Shown: positions 28,472 through 38,070 of the stretch, piece after piece
How positions within the stretch are numbered: the first letter of the stretch is position 1
Layout of the letters: each line of letters starts with the position of its first letter
NCBI GenBank assembly: GCA_024697725.1
Contig: JAILFE010000276.1
Span: 1 to 50,291 of the forward strand
Source of the DNA: Oscillospiraceae bacterium
GTDB lineage: Bacteria > Bacillota > Clostridia > Oscillospirales > Ruminococcaceae
Direction: 5' to 3'
DNA length: 50,291 bases
Translations under genes and position numbers: made by a program
Notes under the pieces: generated by a model
Databases searched by the model: none
Told to the model about the DNA's origin: nothing
The model's input: the letters and a program-made list of their open reading frames with translations, nothing else

Positions 28472-29743
28472 TCAGTTCTTATTGAAAAGTCCCTGTCTTG
28501 CCTGCTTTTTCTTTTCTTTAGCAGCCTTGAGCATCTCTTCCTTGGTCATTTCGGGTTCCTGTGCATTTGCAGATACATCGGGCTCATCCTCATCTGTATC
28601 CATGAACTTGTTGAGCCTGTCCTTGAATGTGCTGCCCGATTTCTTTGATGACATTATCGAAGAACCCTGGTATACGCTGGAGTTCATGTTGCTGTATACC
28701 GAATGAGCAGGAGCGGCATTGAAATAATGCGAAGGAACATTCGGATTGATGTTCATAGGATTAGCAGCCATAGGATCGTTCATATTCTGCTGACGCATAC
28801 CCTGCTGAGGGAACTGCTGTGCGCCCTGCTGCGGGAAACCCTGCTGCATACCCTGCTGGGGGAACTGCTGTGCGCCCTGCTGAGGGAACTGCTGCTGCAT
28901 ACCCTGCTGGGGGAACTGCTGCTGCATACCCTGCTGAGCAAATCCCTGCTGCATACCCTGCTGCTGGAAGCCTTGCTGGGGATAACCCTGCTGCGGGAAA
29001 CCCTGCTGAGGACGGAAGCCCTGCTGAGGATAACCCTGCTGCTGCGGATATCTCTGGTTATATCCCTGGTTCTGCTGATAAGCATAGGGATTGAAGCCTG
29101 CTGCGCCCTGCTGCTGGGCATCAGCGGGCTGATTGAACATATACTGCGGTCCCTGACCGTTATTCATATTGTTCGCATTATTACCGCCATTGTCAGCAAA
29201 GGACTGCACCTCGGGAGCAGGTGCCGCCTGCGGAGCTTCATAGAACGGATTGCTTGTATCTACATCAAAACCGTCTACAAACTCAGCGGGTGCGCCGAGG
29301 GATGACTTTTCAGCTGTATTCTCTGTATTTCCGGCGGATGTGCCGTTGAGGATCTCATTTGCATTTACCGAATTATCCATTGACATTACTACCTCACATT
29401 CTCCATTTGTTGAATCAGCGCGCAAAAGCAGTTCAAGAGCTTCTTTGCAAGGAGCAACTATACCGCTGTCGCTGAAACGAATAACGATCATCTGCTTTGC
29501 TTTGCTGTTAGAAGTCATCATAAGACCCGAAGCAGCATTGATCTCCGCAGGAACGGAATCATTGTCATTATTATCCGCTTTTTTCTCGGTCACACCCGAG
29601 AATATCTGATCCTCGGTATTTAGTATCAGACAGAAAGCGGCATCAGGATCATCCTTTACTGCCGGATCCTGATCTGCAGCTTTATCCGCAAGCTGCTTGG
29701 CCTGTTTGAAAAAAGCATCAATATCCATAATAACAACACCCAT
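28472..29743 (-). CDS. Degenerate cytidine-deaminase-like N-terminal domain fused to Gln-rich low-complexity tail
   Basis: N-term '[17 protein letters not shown]...VPAEINAAS...[10 protein letters not shown]...CEVVMS' parallels the CDA fold; tail of [17 protein letters not shown] repeats. Confidence 0.75.
   Translation of the reverse strand: MGVVIMDIDAFFKQAKQLADKAADQDPAVKDDPDAAFCLILNTEDQIFSGVTEKKADNNDNDSVPAEINAASGLMMTSNSKAKQMIVIRFSDSGIVAPCKEALELLLRADSTNGECEVVMSMDNSVNANEILNGTSAGNTENTAEKSSLGAPAEFVDGFDVDTSNPFYEAPQAAPAPEVQSFADNGGNNANNMNNGQGPQYMFNQPADAQQQGAAGFNPYAYQQNQGYNQRYPQQQGYPQQGFRPQQGFPQQGYPQQGFQQQGMQQGFAQQGMQQQFPQQGMQQQFPQQGAQQFPQQGMQQGFPQQGAQQFPQQGMRQQNMNDPMAANPMNINPNVPSHYFNAAPAHSVYSNMNSSVYQGSSIMSSKKSGSTFKDRLNKFMDTDEDEPDVSANAQEPEMTKEEMLKAAKEKKKQARQGLFNKN
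28780..29100 (-). repeat. Imperfect tandem codon repeat encoding (F/Y)PQQG(M/F/A)QQ units
   Basis: Repeated CCCTGCTG(C/A)GG(G/A)AACTGCTG-like blocks on the plus strand. Confidence 0.85.
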
Positions 29744-29834
29744 TTCTTATTAAGATTTCAACGGTGCGGACATCTTTCAGGATGTGCAGAATAAGCTATG
29801 AACACTGCTTCTGATACGTATGTACAGAAGGGGA

Positions 29835-30764
29835 TCATTCCATTAAGGACTGTCTCTGTTTTTCCATGGTCTTTTTCAATTCAGCTTTCTTTTCGGCTGC
29901 TGTCTTTTTGTTCTCTTCAACTCTCTGTGTGAGCAGAGCAGCGCTTTCGCTTATCTTTTCTGCGGAAAATACACATGAGAGAGATATATCATCCTCTGTG
30001 CCGAAGTGCGATCTCTTGGTAATATTCTTGATAACAGCATCCTTGAATACATCCGCATCCGAAGCAAGCTGGCTTGTGATTATGACATGATAATCAAGGA
30101 AATCGCGCTCGCTTCCGAATGATGTATAAAGACCGTCTGTCGATGCAAACATTGAGATGAAGGGCTTTTCGGAATAAAAGCTCTTGAACATAGATGCTGC
30201 ATTTGCATTGCATATCGAGGCAGTCACATTTGCGGGGGCGGATTCATCGTATTCCATCGGCATTTTTGCGATACCGTCTTCAAAAATAGCCACAAAACTG
30301 CCGTCACCGATCTGGATCCCGAAGGTGAAGCTGCGGCCTGCGATACCTGCAATAAGTGTAGAGCCGTAGTAGGATTCGGGGGAGATCTGTTCAAATTCCT
30401 CGGGAGTGAATCTGCTCTTTTCCTGATCTGTCACCGGATTTGCCTTGAGGTGATCTGAAGCCTTTTTATTCCAGAGAGCAATTACCTGCTTTTCGATATT
30501 CCTCACGATCATTTTGTGATTCTTGGGGAAGTTGGCCTCAAACTCCTCGGGATCGCCGTAAAACTTGTCAATGGTCTCAATGACTGCTTCAACAGCGAAC
30601 TGCGAACCCATATTGCTTCTGAAGTGCTTTTTGCTTCCATGTCCGTCCGCAACGACAGCGACAGCGTAATAATCCGTGATCTTGTGTGAGGAGCTGTCCT
30701 GGCATACTATACCTGACTTGGTATGACTTGCTCCGATCACTGATCGACTAAAACCCTTGAACAT
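29835..30764 (-). CDS. PP2C-family protein phosphatase
   Basis: GASHTKSGIVCQDSS, VVADGHGSKKHFRSNMGSQFAVEAV, ASTDGLY. Confidence 0.92.
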   Translation of the reverse strand: MFKGFSRSVIGASHTKSGIVCQDSSSHKITDYYAVAVVADGHGSKKHFRSNMGSQFAVEAVIETIDKFYGDPEEFEANFPKNHKMIVRNIEKQVIALWNKKASDHLKANPVTDQEKSRFTPEEFEQISPESYYGSTLIAGIAGRSFTFGIQIGDGSFVAIFEDGIAKMPMEYDESAPANVTASICNANAASMFKSFYSEKPFISMFASTDGLYTSFGSERDFLDYHVIITSQLASDADVFKDAVIKNITKRSHFGTEDDISLSCVFSAEKISESAALLTQRVEENKKTAAEKKAELKKTMEKQRQSLME

Positions 30765-30946
30765 TTATGTTACTCCTTCCGGCTTTCTTAGCGTCTGTCT
30801 TGATGCTCCCGGCAATATGACCGTCCGGATAAAGCCGATAGATTTTGTGCTGTTGTACTCTCGGATGCGCTTCGGATCATGCGTCGACAGACCGGAACGC
30901 ATCACCGGGAGACCTCAGACCGGGTATATAAGACCTCCGGGGAGAC

Positions 30947-31819
30947 TTACCAACCCGTGTCGAAAGGAACGTCGTTTGTGTCGTTAGATTTTCCGACAAG
31001 TTCCTGTATCTGTTTGCCGAGCTGCTTCTGCTTGGATGCGTATACATCCTCCTCGCTCAGTTCCTGATTGGATTCATCGGAAAGAGTCATACTCTTACTG
31101 CCGATCTGCGATGCAGTAACGGCAACGATCTTGATCATGTTTGCAAGCTGATTTCCGGAATATGCGTGTACGACAGTATCCTTGGATTCTGTGAATTCAG
31201 CAAGCATATCATCGTTCGCTTCATTTCCGATACCGAGTGCGGCTTTAAGTCCGAACTTGTACCAGCTGTTTGCCTGAAGTGCTGCGAGACCTTCCTTGTA
31301 GTCATCGGAGGGATATCCGTCTGTCATAAGGAAGATAACGGGTGCGAACGAGAGGGAAGGGGAGCTCATGAAACTGTTTCTTGACATTCTTGCAGCAAGC
31401 TCCTTGAATGCTTCGCCCATGCTCGTTACGCCGTCAGCGCGAAGACGCGCCCATTCAAAATTCTCGATCGAAACAGGCTGTGAATACATCCATCTGACAT
31501 TGGTGGAAAATGTAAGCACGGCAATCTTTACATCCGTATCCGCTTCGCCGACACGGCGTATCTCGGGGATGAGCTCTTCCATTACAGTATTGAGCTCGCC
31601 CATTTTCTTGCCCTTCATGCTTCCGGAGGTATCGATCAGGAAGAAAATAACAAGTGTTTTCTTTGATACAGCAGTAGCGCTCAGGGGATCGTCATCATCG
31701 AAATCGAGGAGACTGTCAGATCTCGTATCCTCTTTAGCTGTTTCCGGCTCTGCTGCGTTCCCGGAAGTGTTTGCCGCCTCGGGGGCTACCGAAGCCTGGT
31801 TTTTATTCTCATCGCTCAT
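30947..31819 (-). CDS. TerY/YegL-like vWA domain protein
   Basis: LVIFFLIDTSGSMKGKKMGELNTVMEELIPEIRR (MIDAS DTSGS), FLMTDGYPSDDY. Confidence 0.92.
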   Translation of the reverse strand: MSDENKNQASVAPEAANTSGNAAEPETAKEDTRSDSLLDFDDDDPLSATAVSKKTLVIFFLIDTSGSMKGKKMGELNTVMEELIPEIRRVGEADTDVKIAVLTFSTNVRWMYSQPVSIENFEWARLRADGVTSMGEAFKELAARMSRNSFMSSPSLSFAPVIFLMTDGYPSDDYKEGLAALQANSWYKFGLKAALGIGNEANDDMLAEFTESKDTVVHAYSGNQLANMIKIVAVTASQIGSKSMTLSDESNQELSEEDVYASKQKQLGKQIQELVGKSNDTNDVPFDTGW

Positions 31820-31922
31820 AACATATACTCCAATCCGTTTTACTATTGATTAAGACTGTGCAGCCAATGTTACACCGGTCTGCCTTTGCTGCATAAAGCG
31901 CCATGCAGCATATAAAACCGCA

Positions 31923-33275
31923 TCAGATCTTTGCCTGAACATCTCCGAAATCGATCTCAAGCTCTTTCCATATAGGAAATCCCTTTCCCGGCGGTGTATC
32001 ATAATAATTTCCGTCGGGCATCCTGACCTTCCACGTTTTTGTTGAGCAGTTCTTGATGCCGAGATAACCTGCCTTCAGCTTGTTTTCGACAAGCTCGCCC
32101 GCGACAGACTGGAAGTCGTCCGAGCCCGGTGTTATTTCACATTCATAAAAACGGCAGCCTACAAAGAGCGGCATACGGTAATCCCTGTTGCTGAATCCGA
32201 GTGATGTGAATTCCATTCCGCATCTCGGACATTTAAAGGTCTTTTCATCAGGCTTTTCATACATTGATGTGAAGTTTGTCCTTCCGCATCCGCACATGAT
32301 TATCTCGGAGCGGAGCCTGATAAAGAGCTGCTGCCATTCATTCTCGATAATACGCTTGTTGGGGTCGCTTATCCCGGTCGTAAAGGAGCGTATGAACGCA
32401 TCTCTTATGTATTCGGGATATATCCTCCAGAATTTGATCACATTATCATGTATCCCTCTTACAGGGCGGTTGGAGCTGTCATTCGGGTCATAAACGAACA
32501 CCGCATTCTGACCGTAATGCTTGAGTTCTGAGGATTCGGTAAGGCATACATCCTTAACGACCTTTTCGCCCTCCATCGGGTCGCCTCTGAAGAGGAGTTT
32601 GAAAAGCACGACTGCGAGGGAGTATTTATCCGTCTGAACATTCGGCTTTGCGATCCCTCTTACGATCTCCGGAGCCATATATCCGGGCTTGCCGCCGATA
32701 CCGAAGTTGCTGCCGTCGGGCGCGATATTATCGCAGTCGCAGACGAGCACCGCTCCGGTCTGGACATTTATGAAGAAACCGCCGTCGTTAAGGTCCTGAT
32801 AGCTTTTTCCTGCTCTGTGGAGCTGACGGAACGCATTGACGATATTTATTACCGCCGTCACCATTGCAAAAAGATTGGTGAACCTTACGGGACGCTTTGC
32901 CGCATGGCCTGTGAGCGGATCCACCTCAAGCTTATATGTGTTGAGGATATCGACGAATGAATCAAAGCTGGGCGGCTTGAGCTCCATGAGATAGCCGAAG
33001 GTGCCTTCGTCATTTTCCTTGGTAAGGTATTTCGGCCAAAGGAACTTGTCGCTCGGAGGACCGTCGTGTATATTGTTCTGAATATTCCTGCGGAAATCCT
33101 TAGGCTTCTTGATCTTGTCAACATCGTACCATTTCAGGGCCCATTTCATTCCGTTGTACTTGACGAGATAAACTATACCCTGTCCGCCTCGGCCTATCTC
33201 ACTGATGACCTTGGCAGAGCCGCCGTATTCCATCTCGACATCCTGTCCGACCTTTAATTCTATCATTCGATTCAT
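31923..33275 (-). CDS. YegI-like protein kinase with C-terminal zinc ribbon
   Basis: Gly loop GRGGQGIVYLV, Lys in WALKWY, catalytic YQDLNDGGFFIN, CDCDN, GYMAPE; CGCG...CPRCG ribbon. ATGA overlap with upstream ORF; start at 33266 also possible. Confidence 0.92.
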   Translation of the reverse strand: MNRMIELKVGQDVEMEYGGSAKVISEIGRGGQGIVYLVKYNGMKWALKWYDVDKIKKPKDFRRNIQNNIHDGPPSDKFLWPKYLTKENDEGTFGYLMELKPPSFDSFVDILNTYKLEVDPLTGHAAKRPVRFTNLFAMVTAVINIVNAFRQLHRAGKSYQDLNDGGFFINVQTGAVLVCDCDNIAPDGSNFGIGGKPGYMAPEIVRGIAKPNVQTDKYSLAVVLFKLLFRGDPMEGEKVVKDVCLTESSELKHYGQNAVFVYDPNDSSNRPVRGIHDNVIKFWRIYPEYIRDAFIRSFTTGISDPNKRIIENEWQQLFIRLRSEIIMCGCGRTNFTSMYEKPDEKTFKCPRCGMEFTSLGFSNRDYRMPLFVGCRFYECEITPGSDDFQSVAGELVENKLKAGYLGIKNCSTKTWKVRMPDGNYYDTPPGKGFPIWKELEIDFGDVQAKI

Positions 33276-34339
33276 CCTTCCTCTGCGATGTTATTTTTAA
33301 GATCCTTGCCCTTCTCCACGGTTTCTACCGGGAGTCCGGTGGCGAGACAGTATTTATGGACATATGAATTTTCATAGCAGCGTATAACGAGCTGCGAGCA
33401 ATATGAAAAAGCATTGTTGTCTATAAATTTAACACTGTCAGGCAGGAATAATTTCCTGAGTCTTTCACATCCCAGAAACGCTTCCGCACCGATACTGCTG
33501 ACGGTGGACGGAACCTCAACAGTCTCAAGACTGCTGCAGAAAGAGAATGTGCTGTCCGCTATCTCGGGGATCCCTTCGGGGAGCTTTATGAATCCGAGCT
33601 TGTTGCACTGCGTGAATGCGCCCTGCCCGATCATTCTCAGCGAGAATGGGAGCTTGACCTCTCTTAATCGCTTGCATTCGGAAAATGCGTAATTGCCTAT
33701 AGCAAGGAGCGAATTCGGAAGTATCACCGTTCTGAGATTGCCGAAACCGTCAAAGCAGAAGTTATCGATCTTGGTGACTCCGTCGGGGACCACGATATTT
33801 CTTCCGAGAAGACGATATTTTGCAGCATCTATCGGCGTGAAAGCATTCATTTCGACATCAAGAGCAGTTATCTTTCTTGTTGCCGCAGCCTTCTTTTCCT
33901 TTTCTTCCTTTTCCTTGTCGGTGATCACACGCATAGGGGATTCATACGTCCATCCGAGCATATATGTATAGCATACAAGGACGAATTCCGCCGCGCCTTC
34001 CGACAGGAAGACCTCGCTTACCATCTGATGCTTGGCTTTCGTTATTGCGATCTCGCGGTTACTTTCGGTGACCATATTCTTCAGAACATCGGCATTGAAC
34101 ATATTCACAAGGAGCTTCAGTTCTTTATCATATTCGGAAATATAGTCATACAACAGAGCAATAAATCTGCCGCGGTCAGCGAGAGCGTTTTTCCGATGCT
34201 CGGTAAACATTGATCTCAGGCTTTTCTGGATAGTCGGCGTATTTTCAAAGCCCTGGATCTCCTGAGTTCCCAGAGTTCCGCACTTTGGACATACGATACT
34301 GCCGTCTTCGATCTCCGCATGGCAGTTTTCACACTGCAT
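33272..34339 (-). CDS. Zinc-ribbon protein with helical middle domain and BspA-type leucine-rich repeats
   Basis: MQCENCHAEIEDGSIVCPKCGT ribbon; repeated 'LRTVILPNSLLAIGNYAFSECKRLREVKLP' units. Confidence 0.9.
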   Translation of the reverse strand: MQCENCHAEIEDGSIVCPKCGTLGTQEIQGFENTPTIQKSLRSMFTEHRKNALADRGRFIALLYDYISEYDKELKLLVNMFNADVLKNMVTESNREIAITKAKHQMVSEVFLSEGAAEFVLVCYTYMLGWTYESPMRVITDKEKEEKEKKAAATRKITALDVEMNAFTPIDAAKYRLLGRNIVVPDGVTKIDNFCFDGFGNLRTVILPNSLLAIGNYAFSECKRLREVKLPFSLRMIGQGAFTQCNKLGFIKLPEGIPEIADSTFSFCSSLETVEVPSTVSSIGAEAFLGCERLRKLFLPDSVKFIDNNAFSYCSQLVIRCYENSYVHKYCLATGLPVETVEKGKDLKNNIAEEG

Positions 34340-34363
34340 AGTCAAACCCCCTTTGACTTTTCA

Positions 34364-34492
34364 GGATATAAGTACATCCCTTTGCACACGCATTGCCTGC
34401 TGTATGAACACATAGGCAGTGCATCCGCATAATGCAGATCCCGTCTGGTGATATCACGGATCAAAACCGTCTTTGGTTTTGAGTACTTATCC
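34364..34492. repeat. Cloverleaf-like element in the leader of the zinc-ribbon/LRR gene
   Basis: GGATATAAGTAC(34364-34375)/GTACTTATCC(34483-34492, 2-nt bulge); hairpins 34390-34398/34414-34422, 34437-34441/34458-34462, 34463-34468/34475-34480. Confidence 0.6.
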
Positions 34493-34660
34493 AAATTATA
34501 GTACTCCATACAGAATACAAGCATATTATATCACAAGGCATTTGATTTGTCAAGTAATACGTTTGATAAATATGTAAAATGATTTTTTCCAAATGCATAT
34601 TTTACACAGAAACAGACCGGAGTTTCTGTGATTTTTCAGTCACAATCGCGGGACTTTGCA

Positions 34661-34689
34661 CAAAAAATGCAAAATCTGCGCCTTTTGCA
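34661..34689 (-). terminator. Intrinsic terminator for the GNAT gene
   Basis: Minus-strand TGCAAAA...TTTTGCA (34689-34683/34674-34668) followed by TTTTTT. Confidence 0.65.
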
Positions 34690-34819
34690 GGCTTTTTGCG
34701 TGAGGAAGGAACGGAAAATATCACTGAAAGGTGATAAAATGCTGTAATGGATGTATTCCTGATAATCGTTTGTTAAAAATTAAACTAATAAAAATTTTCA
34801 ATTGCCTTACGGCTCCCGC

Positions 34820-35989
34820 TCAGAAATCCTCTGATATATACAGTTTTCTATGCGAGAAGAGACGGCAGAACATATCCTTTGCCGATATTATCTCTGTATC
34901 GCGGCGCAGCATCGACTCTTCGGGACTGACAGCGCCCACAGCGATCTGTGACAGCGACTGTATGCTCATTTTCACATCGGGAGTCTTATCCGTGCGCGTT
35001 ACATTGTTTTCCGTAATGTGCCATGTTGCGTTGTTCTGCGGTATAAGATCGTCGGAGACCGCTATAGCTATATCTATACCATTTCTGTCCGGCAGCAGTC
35101 CGAGCAGTTTCTCGACGTTCACAGCTCTGACCATGAAGCCGGATCTCGGTCTGCACACCACATCGTAAGCTCTCGGGCTCTGAAGCAGCGAATGCAGTTC
35201 TATGCCGCGGGGGAGCATTATCCGTATCTCTCCGTAATCCGACGAAAAGCGTGGCAGGAAGCCTAATATCGCAAGAAAACCGTCACGTCCGTCCCATGCA
35301 TAGTCACGCACCCTGATAACTGCTTTTCCGCTGTCCTGTCGGTCTTCAAAAGTGATATATGCAGCCGGTCTTTTGCCGTATGAAAGCAGGTAGGTGAATT
35401 TTCCGTCTCTGATATCATTGCCGCCGATGTGGTCCTTCTGCATCTCTTCTGTTCTGGATAATGCAAGATTGAAGCCGTTTGTGAAGCTTTCATACAGTCC
35501 GGAATATACGTCTGCCGGCTCCTCTTCGGAATACTGATGCGCTTCGCCTTCAAAGCGGTAACTGCTGAGCACATCGGGCGGGAAGGAGTATTCATTTGCA
35601 AAGCATACCGTTTCATAGCCGAATCTGCGGTAGAACGAATGGCTGAATGGGTACAGCGCGGATATCACCTCGCCGTTTTCGTATGAATGCGGAAGGAGCT
35701 TGTCAAAGATCGCACGGACCGCACCGTTTCCGCGGTATTCGGGCAGAGTGGATACAGCTCCGACACCGCCGCATTTCACGCAGGAACCGTACAGCTTCAT
35801 GGAAAGGCTGTTGTTGACTGCACGCGCCATCAACACATCATCGTCGGTGAATGCGCCCCAGTCCTCGGTATCGCCGCACATCCAACGGCGGAGCTGTTTT
35901 TCCGGTTCATCCGAGCGCACATGGAACGCCGTTATAGATATTTTTGCGGCACGGTATTTTTCATTGCTGTCAAGCATATGTATTTTCAT
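34820..35989 (-). CDS. Eis-like GNAT N-acetyltransferase with SCP2-like C-terminal domain
   Basis: GGVGAVSTLPEYRGNGAVRAIFDKLL acetyl-CoA-binding region; F/Y..RFGYE; C-terminal region as in Eis-family proteins. Confidence 0.88.
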   Translation of the reverse strand: MKIHMLDSNEKYRAAKISITAFHVRSDEPEKQLRRWMCGDTEDWGAFTDDDVLMARAVNNSLSMKLYGSCVKCGGVGAVSTLPEYRGNGAVRAIFDKLLPHSYENGEVISALYPFSHSFYRRFGYETVCFANEYSFPPDVLSSYRFEGEAHQYSEEEPADVYSGLYESFTNGFNLALSRTEEMQKDHIGGNDIRDGKFTYLLSYGKRPAAYITFEDRQDSGKAVIRVRDYAWDGRDGFLAILGFLPRFSSDYGEIRIMLPRGIELHSLLQSPRAYDVVCRPRSGFMVRAVNVEKLLGLLPDRNGIDIAIAVSDDLIPQNNATWHITENNVTRTDKTPDVKMSIQSLSQIAVGAVSPEESMLRRDTEIISAKDMFCRLFSHRKLYISEDF

Positions 35990-36096
35990 AATAATTCATT
36001 CCTTGAAAAAGTATTGACAATGCAGGGGAGGATATGGTATAAATTATTTATTGACATCGGTCGTTGAAATATGAAATATAAGGAGGTCCAGAAACT

Positions 36097-37365
36097 ATGA
36101 TAGCTGAAAGATCGCCTATGGGCTGGAACAGCTGGGACTGCTACGGAGCATCCGTCACAGAGGATATCGTGCGCGGGAATGCCGCATATATGGCGGAAAA
36201 TCTGAAAAAATACGGCTGGGAGTATATCGTTGTTGATATACAGTGGTACGAGCCGACAGCCGACAGTCATGATTACCACCCGTTCACCGAGCTCTGCATG
36301 GATGGATACAGCCGTCTTATCCCCGCAGAGAACCGTTTCCCTTCGTCATCAGGAGGAAAGGGATTTTCGGTGCTGGCGGAATATGTACATTCGCTCGGAC
36401 TTAAATTCGGTATTCATATCATGCGTGGGATAGCGCGTCAGGCTGTTCACAGAAATACGCCGCTGCTCGGCACCGAAAGGACAGCGCGCCAGATAGCTGC
36501 CCGCGATTCCGTATGCCACTGGAACACCGATATGTACGGGGTCGATACCGCTGCCGAGGGTGCGCAGGAGTACTATAACAGCATTTTTTCACTCTATGCG
36601 TCATGGGGCGTTGATCTCGTGAAGATAGACGACATCGCAAATCATTATCCCGAAGCGGAGATCGAGATGATAAACCGCGCCGCACGTTCATCCGGGAGAG
36701 ATATGGTGCTCAGTCTTTCGCCGGGACCCGCTCCGATCGAGAAGGCGGAGCATCTGAAGCAGTATGCCAATATGTGGCGCATCACCGATGATTTCTGGGA
36801 TAAGTGGGAGCTTCTGTACGATATGTTCCGCCGTGCTGAGACATGGTGTACACATTCGGGCGCAGGACACTGGCCGGATGCGGATATGCTCCCGGTCGGT
36901 GCGATACTCCAGGACTATGACCCGGAAAACCGCACGAAATTCACCGAGGATGAGCAAAAAACGATGATGACGCTCTGGAGCATCATGCGTTCGCCGCTCA
37001 TGATAGGCGGTGAGCTTACCAAATGCGATGAGTTCACACTTTCACTGCTGACTAATTCCGATATCCTTGAAATGCACAGAGATTCCCGTTCGGCGCATCA
37101 GGTGTTCCGCAGGATGATCGGCGAAAATGAGATAATACTCTGGCGTGCCGACAGGGGAGCGTACAGAAACGGCGGCGGGAGCTATATCGCTGTTTTCAAT
37201 GCGGGAGAAACACCCGCCGAAGTGGATATACCTCTCATTGAATGCGGCATAGAAACGCCGGTGACTTCTTTCATGGAAATGTGGACAAAAGAGATATCCG
37301 ACAATGTTTCAATGCTTCATACCGTGATACCGCCGCACGGAGCAAGAGCATATCTTGCCGATTGA
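36097..37365 (+). CDS. GH27 alpha-galactosidase-family glycoside hydrolase (no signal peptide)
   Basis: PMGWNSWDCYGASVTE, WGVDLVKIDDI nucleophile, MWRITDDFWDKW acid/base. Confidence 0.92.
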   Translation: MIAERSPMGWNSWDCYGASVTEDIVRGNAAYMAENLKKYGWEYIVVDIQWYEPTADSHDYHPFTELCMDGYSRLIPAENRFPSSSGGKGFSVLAEYVHSLGLKFGIHIMRGIARQAVHRNTPLLGTERTARQIAARDSVCHWNTDMYGVDTAAEGAQEYYNSIFSLYASWGVDLVKIDDIANHYPEAEIEMINRAARSSGRDMVLSLSPGPAPIEKAEHLKQYANMWRITDDFWDKWELLYDMFRRAETWCTHSGAGHWPDADMLPVGAILQDYDPENRTKFTEDEQKTMMTLWSIMRSPLMIGGELTKCDEFTLSLLTNSDILEMHRDSRSAHQVFRRMIGENEIILWRADRGAYRNGGGSYIAVFNAGETPAEVDIPLIECGIETPVTSFMEMWTKEISDNVSMLHTVIPPHGARAYLAD

Positions 37366-37383
37366 TATATCAGTTATTATAAA

Positions 37384-37426
37384 AGCTGCCCGAAAAAGTT
37401 TTATGTAAAGGCTTTTTTGGGCAGCT
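37384..37426. terminator. Bidirectional intrinsic terminator
   Basis: AGCTGCCCGAAAAAG(37384-37398)/CTTTTTTGGGCAGCT(37412-37426). Confidence 0.85.
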
Positions 37427-37440
37427 ATATATTTATGATA

Positions 37441-38010
37441 TTATGCATTCGCGTCGATCACACTGCCCGTATCGTCTGCGCCGTCCGCCTGAGCATTATC
37501 GGGAGGCACCTCGTCAAGTCCGTATCCATAGACATTGCTGTGGAGCTCATTGACAAATTCAACGCATTGTACGGGGAGCAGATCTCTGAGAGCCTTGAGA
37601 TCATCAAAAAATCTTCTGATCTCCTCCTCGCTCGCGGAGGTCTTGGTGTTGTATCCTAGGATCTTCCACTCCCTTACGATAAGCTGAGTGATAAAATCCG
37701 GCTTTTTTTCTTCAAGCTGTTTTTTGTATTCGGTAGGGACCGGCGGAATGAAGGTATAGACAGGTTCGAGCTTTGCGAGCTCATCTATAAGGTAGTAGAC
37801 ATAGTCGTATTTTGCCAGCAGCTTTCTCAGATCCATGAGCGTAGCAAAGCTGGCTACAGCATCATTTACCTTTCTCATTCTTTTGCTGATATATACCTTT
37901 GTCATATTCTCAAGGAATTCGCGTGATACCTTGAGTTTTTTTTCGTCTATACCGAGTATCATGTTCTGAAGGACGAGGTTGTCCTCCGGTTTGTTGTTCT
38001 CAATACCCAT
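37441..38010 (-). CDS. Uncharacterised helical protein
   Basis: 189-aa ORF with GGAG SD, directly downstream of the SHOCT-domain gene on the same strand. Confidence 0.8.
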   Translation of the reverse strand: MGIENNKPEDNLVLQNMILGIDEKKLKVSREFLENMTKVYISKRMRKVNDAVASFATLMDLRKLLAKYDYVYYLIDELAKLEPVYTFIPPVPTEYKKQLEEKKPDFITQLIVREWKILGYNTKTSASEEEIRRFFDDLKALRDLLPVQCVEFVNELHSNVYGYGLDEVPPDNAQADGADDTGSVIDANA

Positions 38011-38070
38011 TATATTCTCCGAAATAGCTTGAAATTCTGACAGACTGCATACCGAAGCGGCTGCAATGCA

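Noticed and set aside
28780-29100. Regular short repeats considered as CRISPR
   Set aside because: Repeats are in frame, short-period and without spacers; they encode PQQG units.
28703-29305. Leu-rich 200-aa plus-strand ORF ([15 protein letters not shown]...)
   Set aside because: Antisense translation of the Gln-rich repeat; not independent evidence of a gene.
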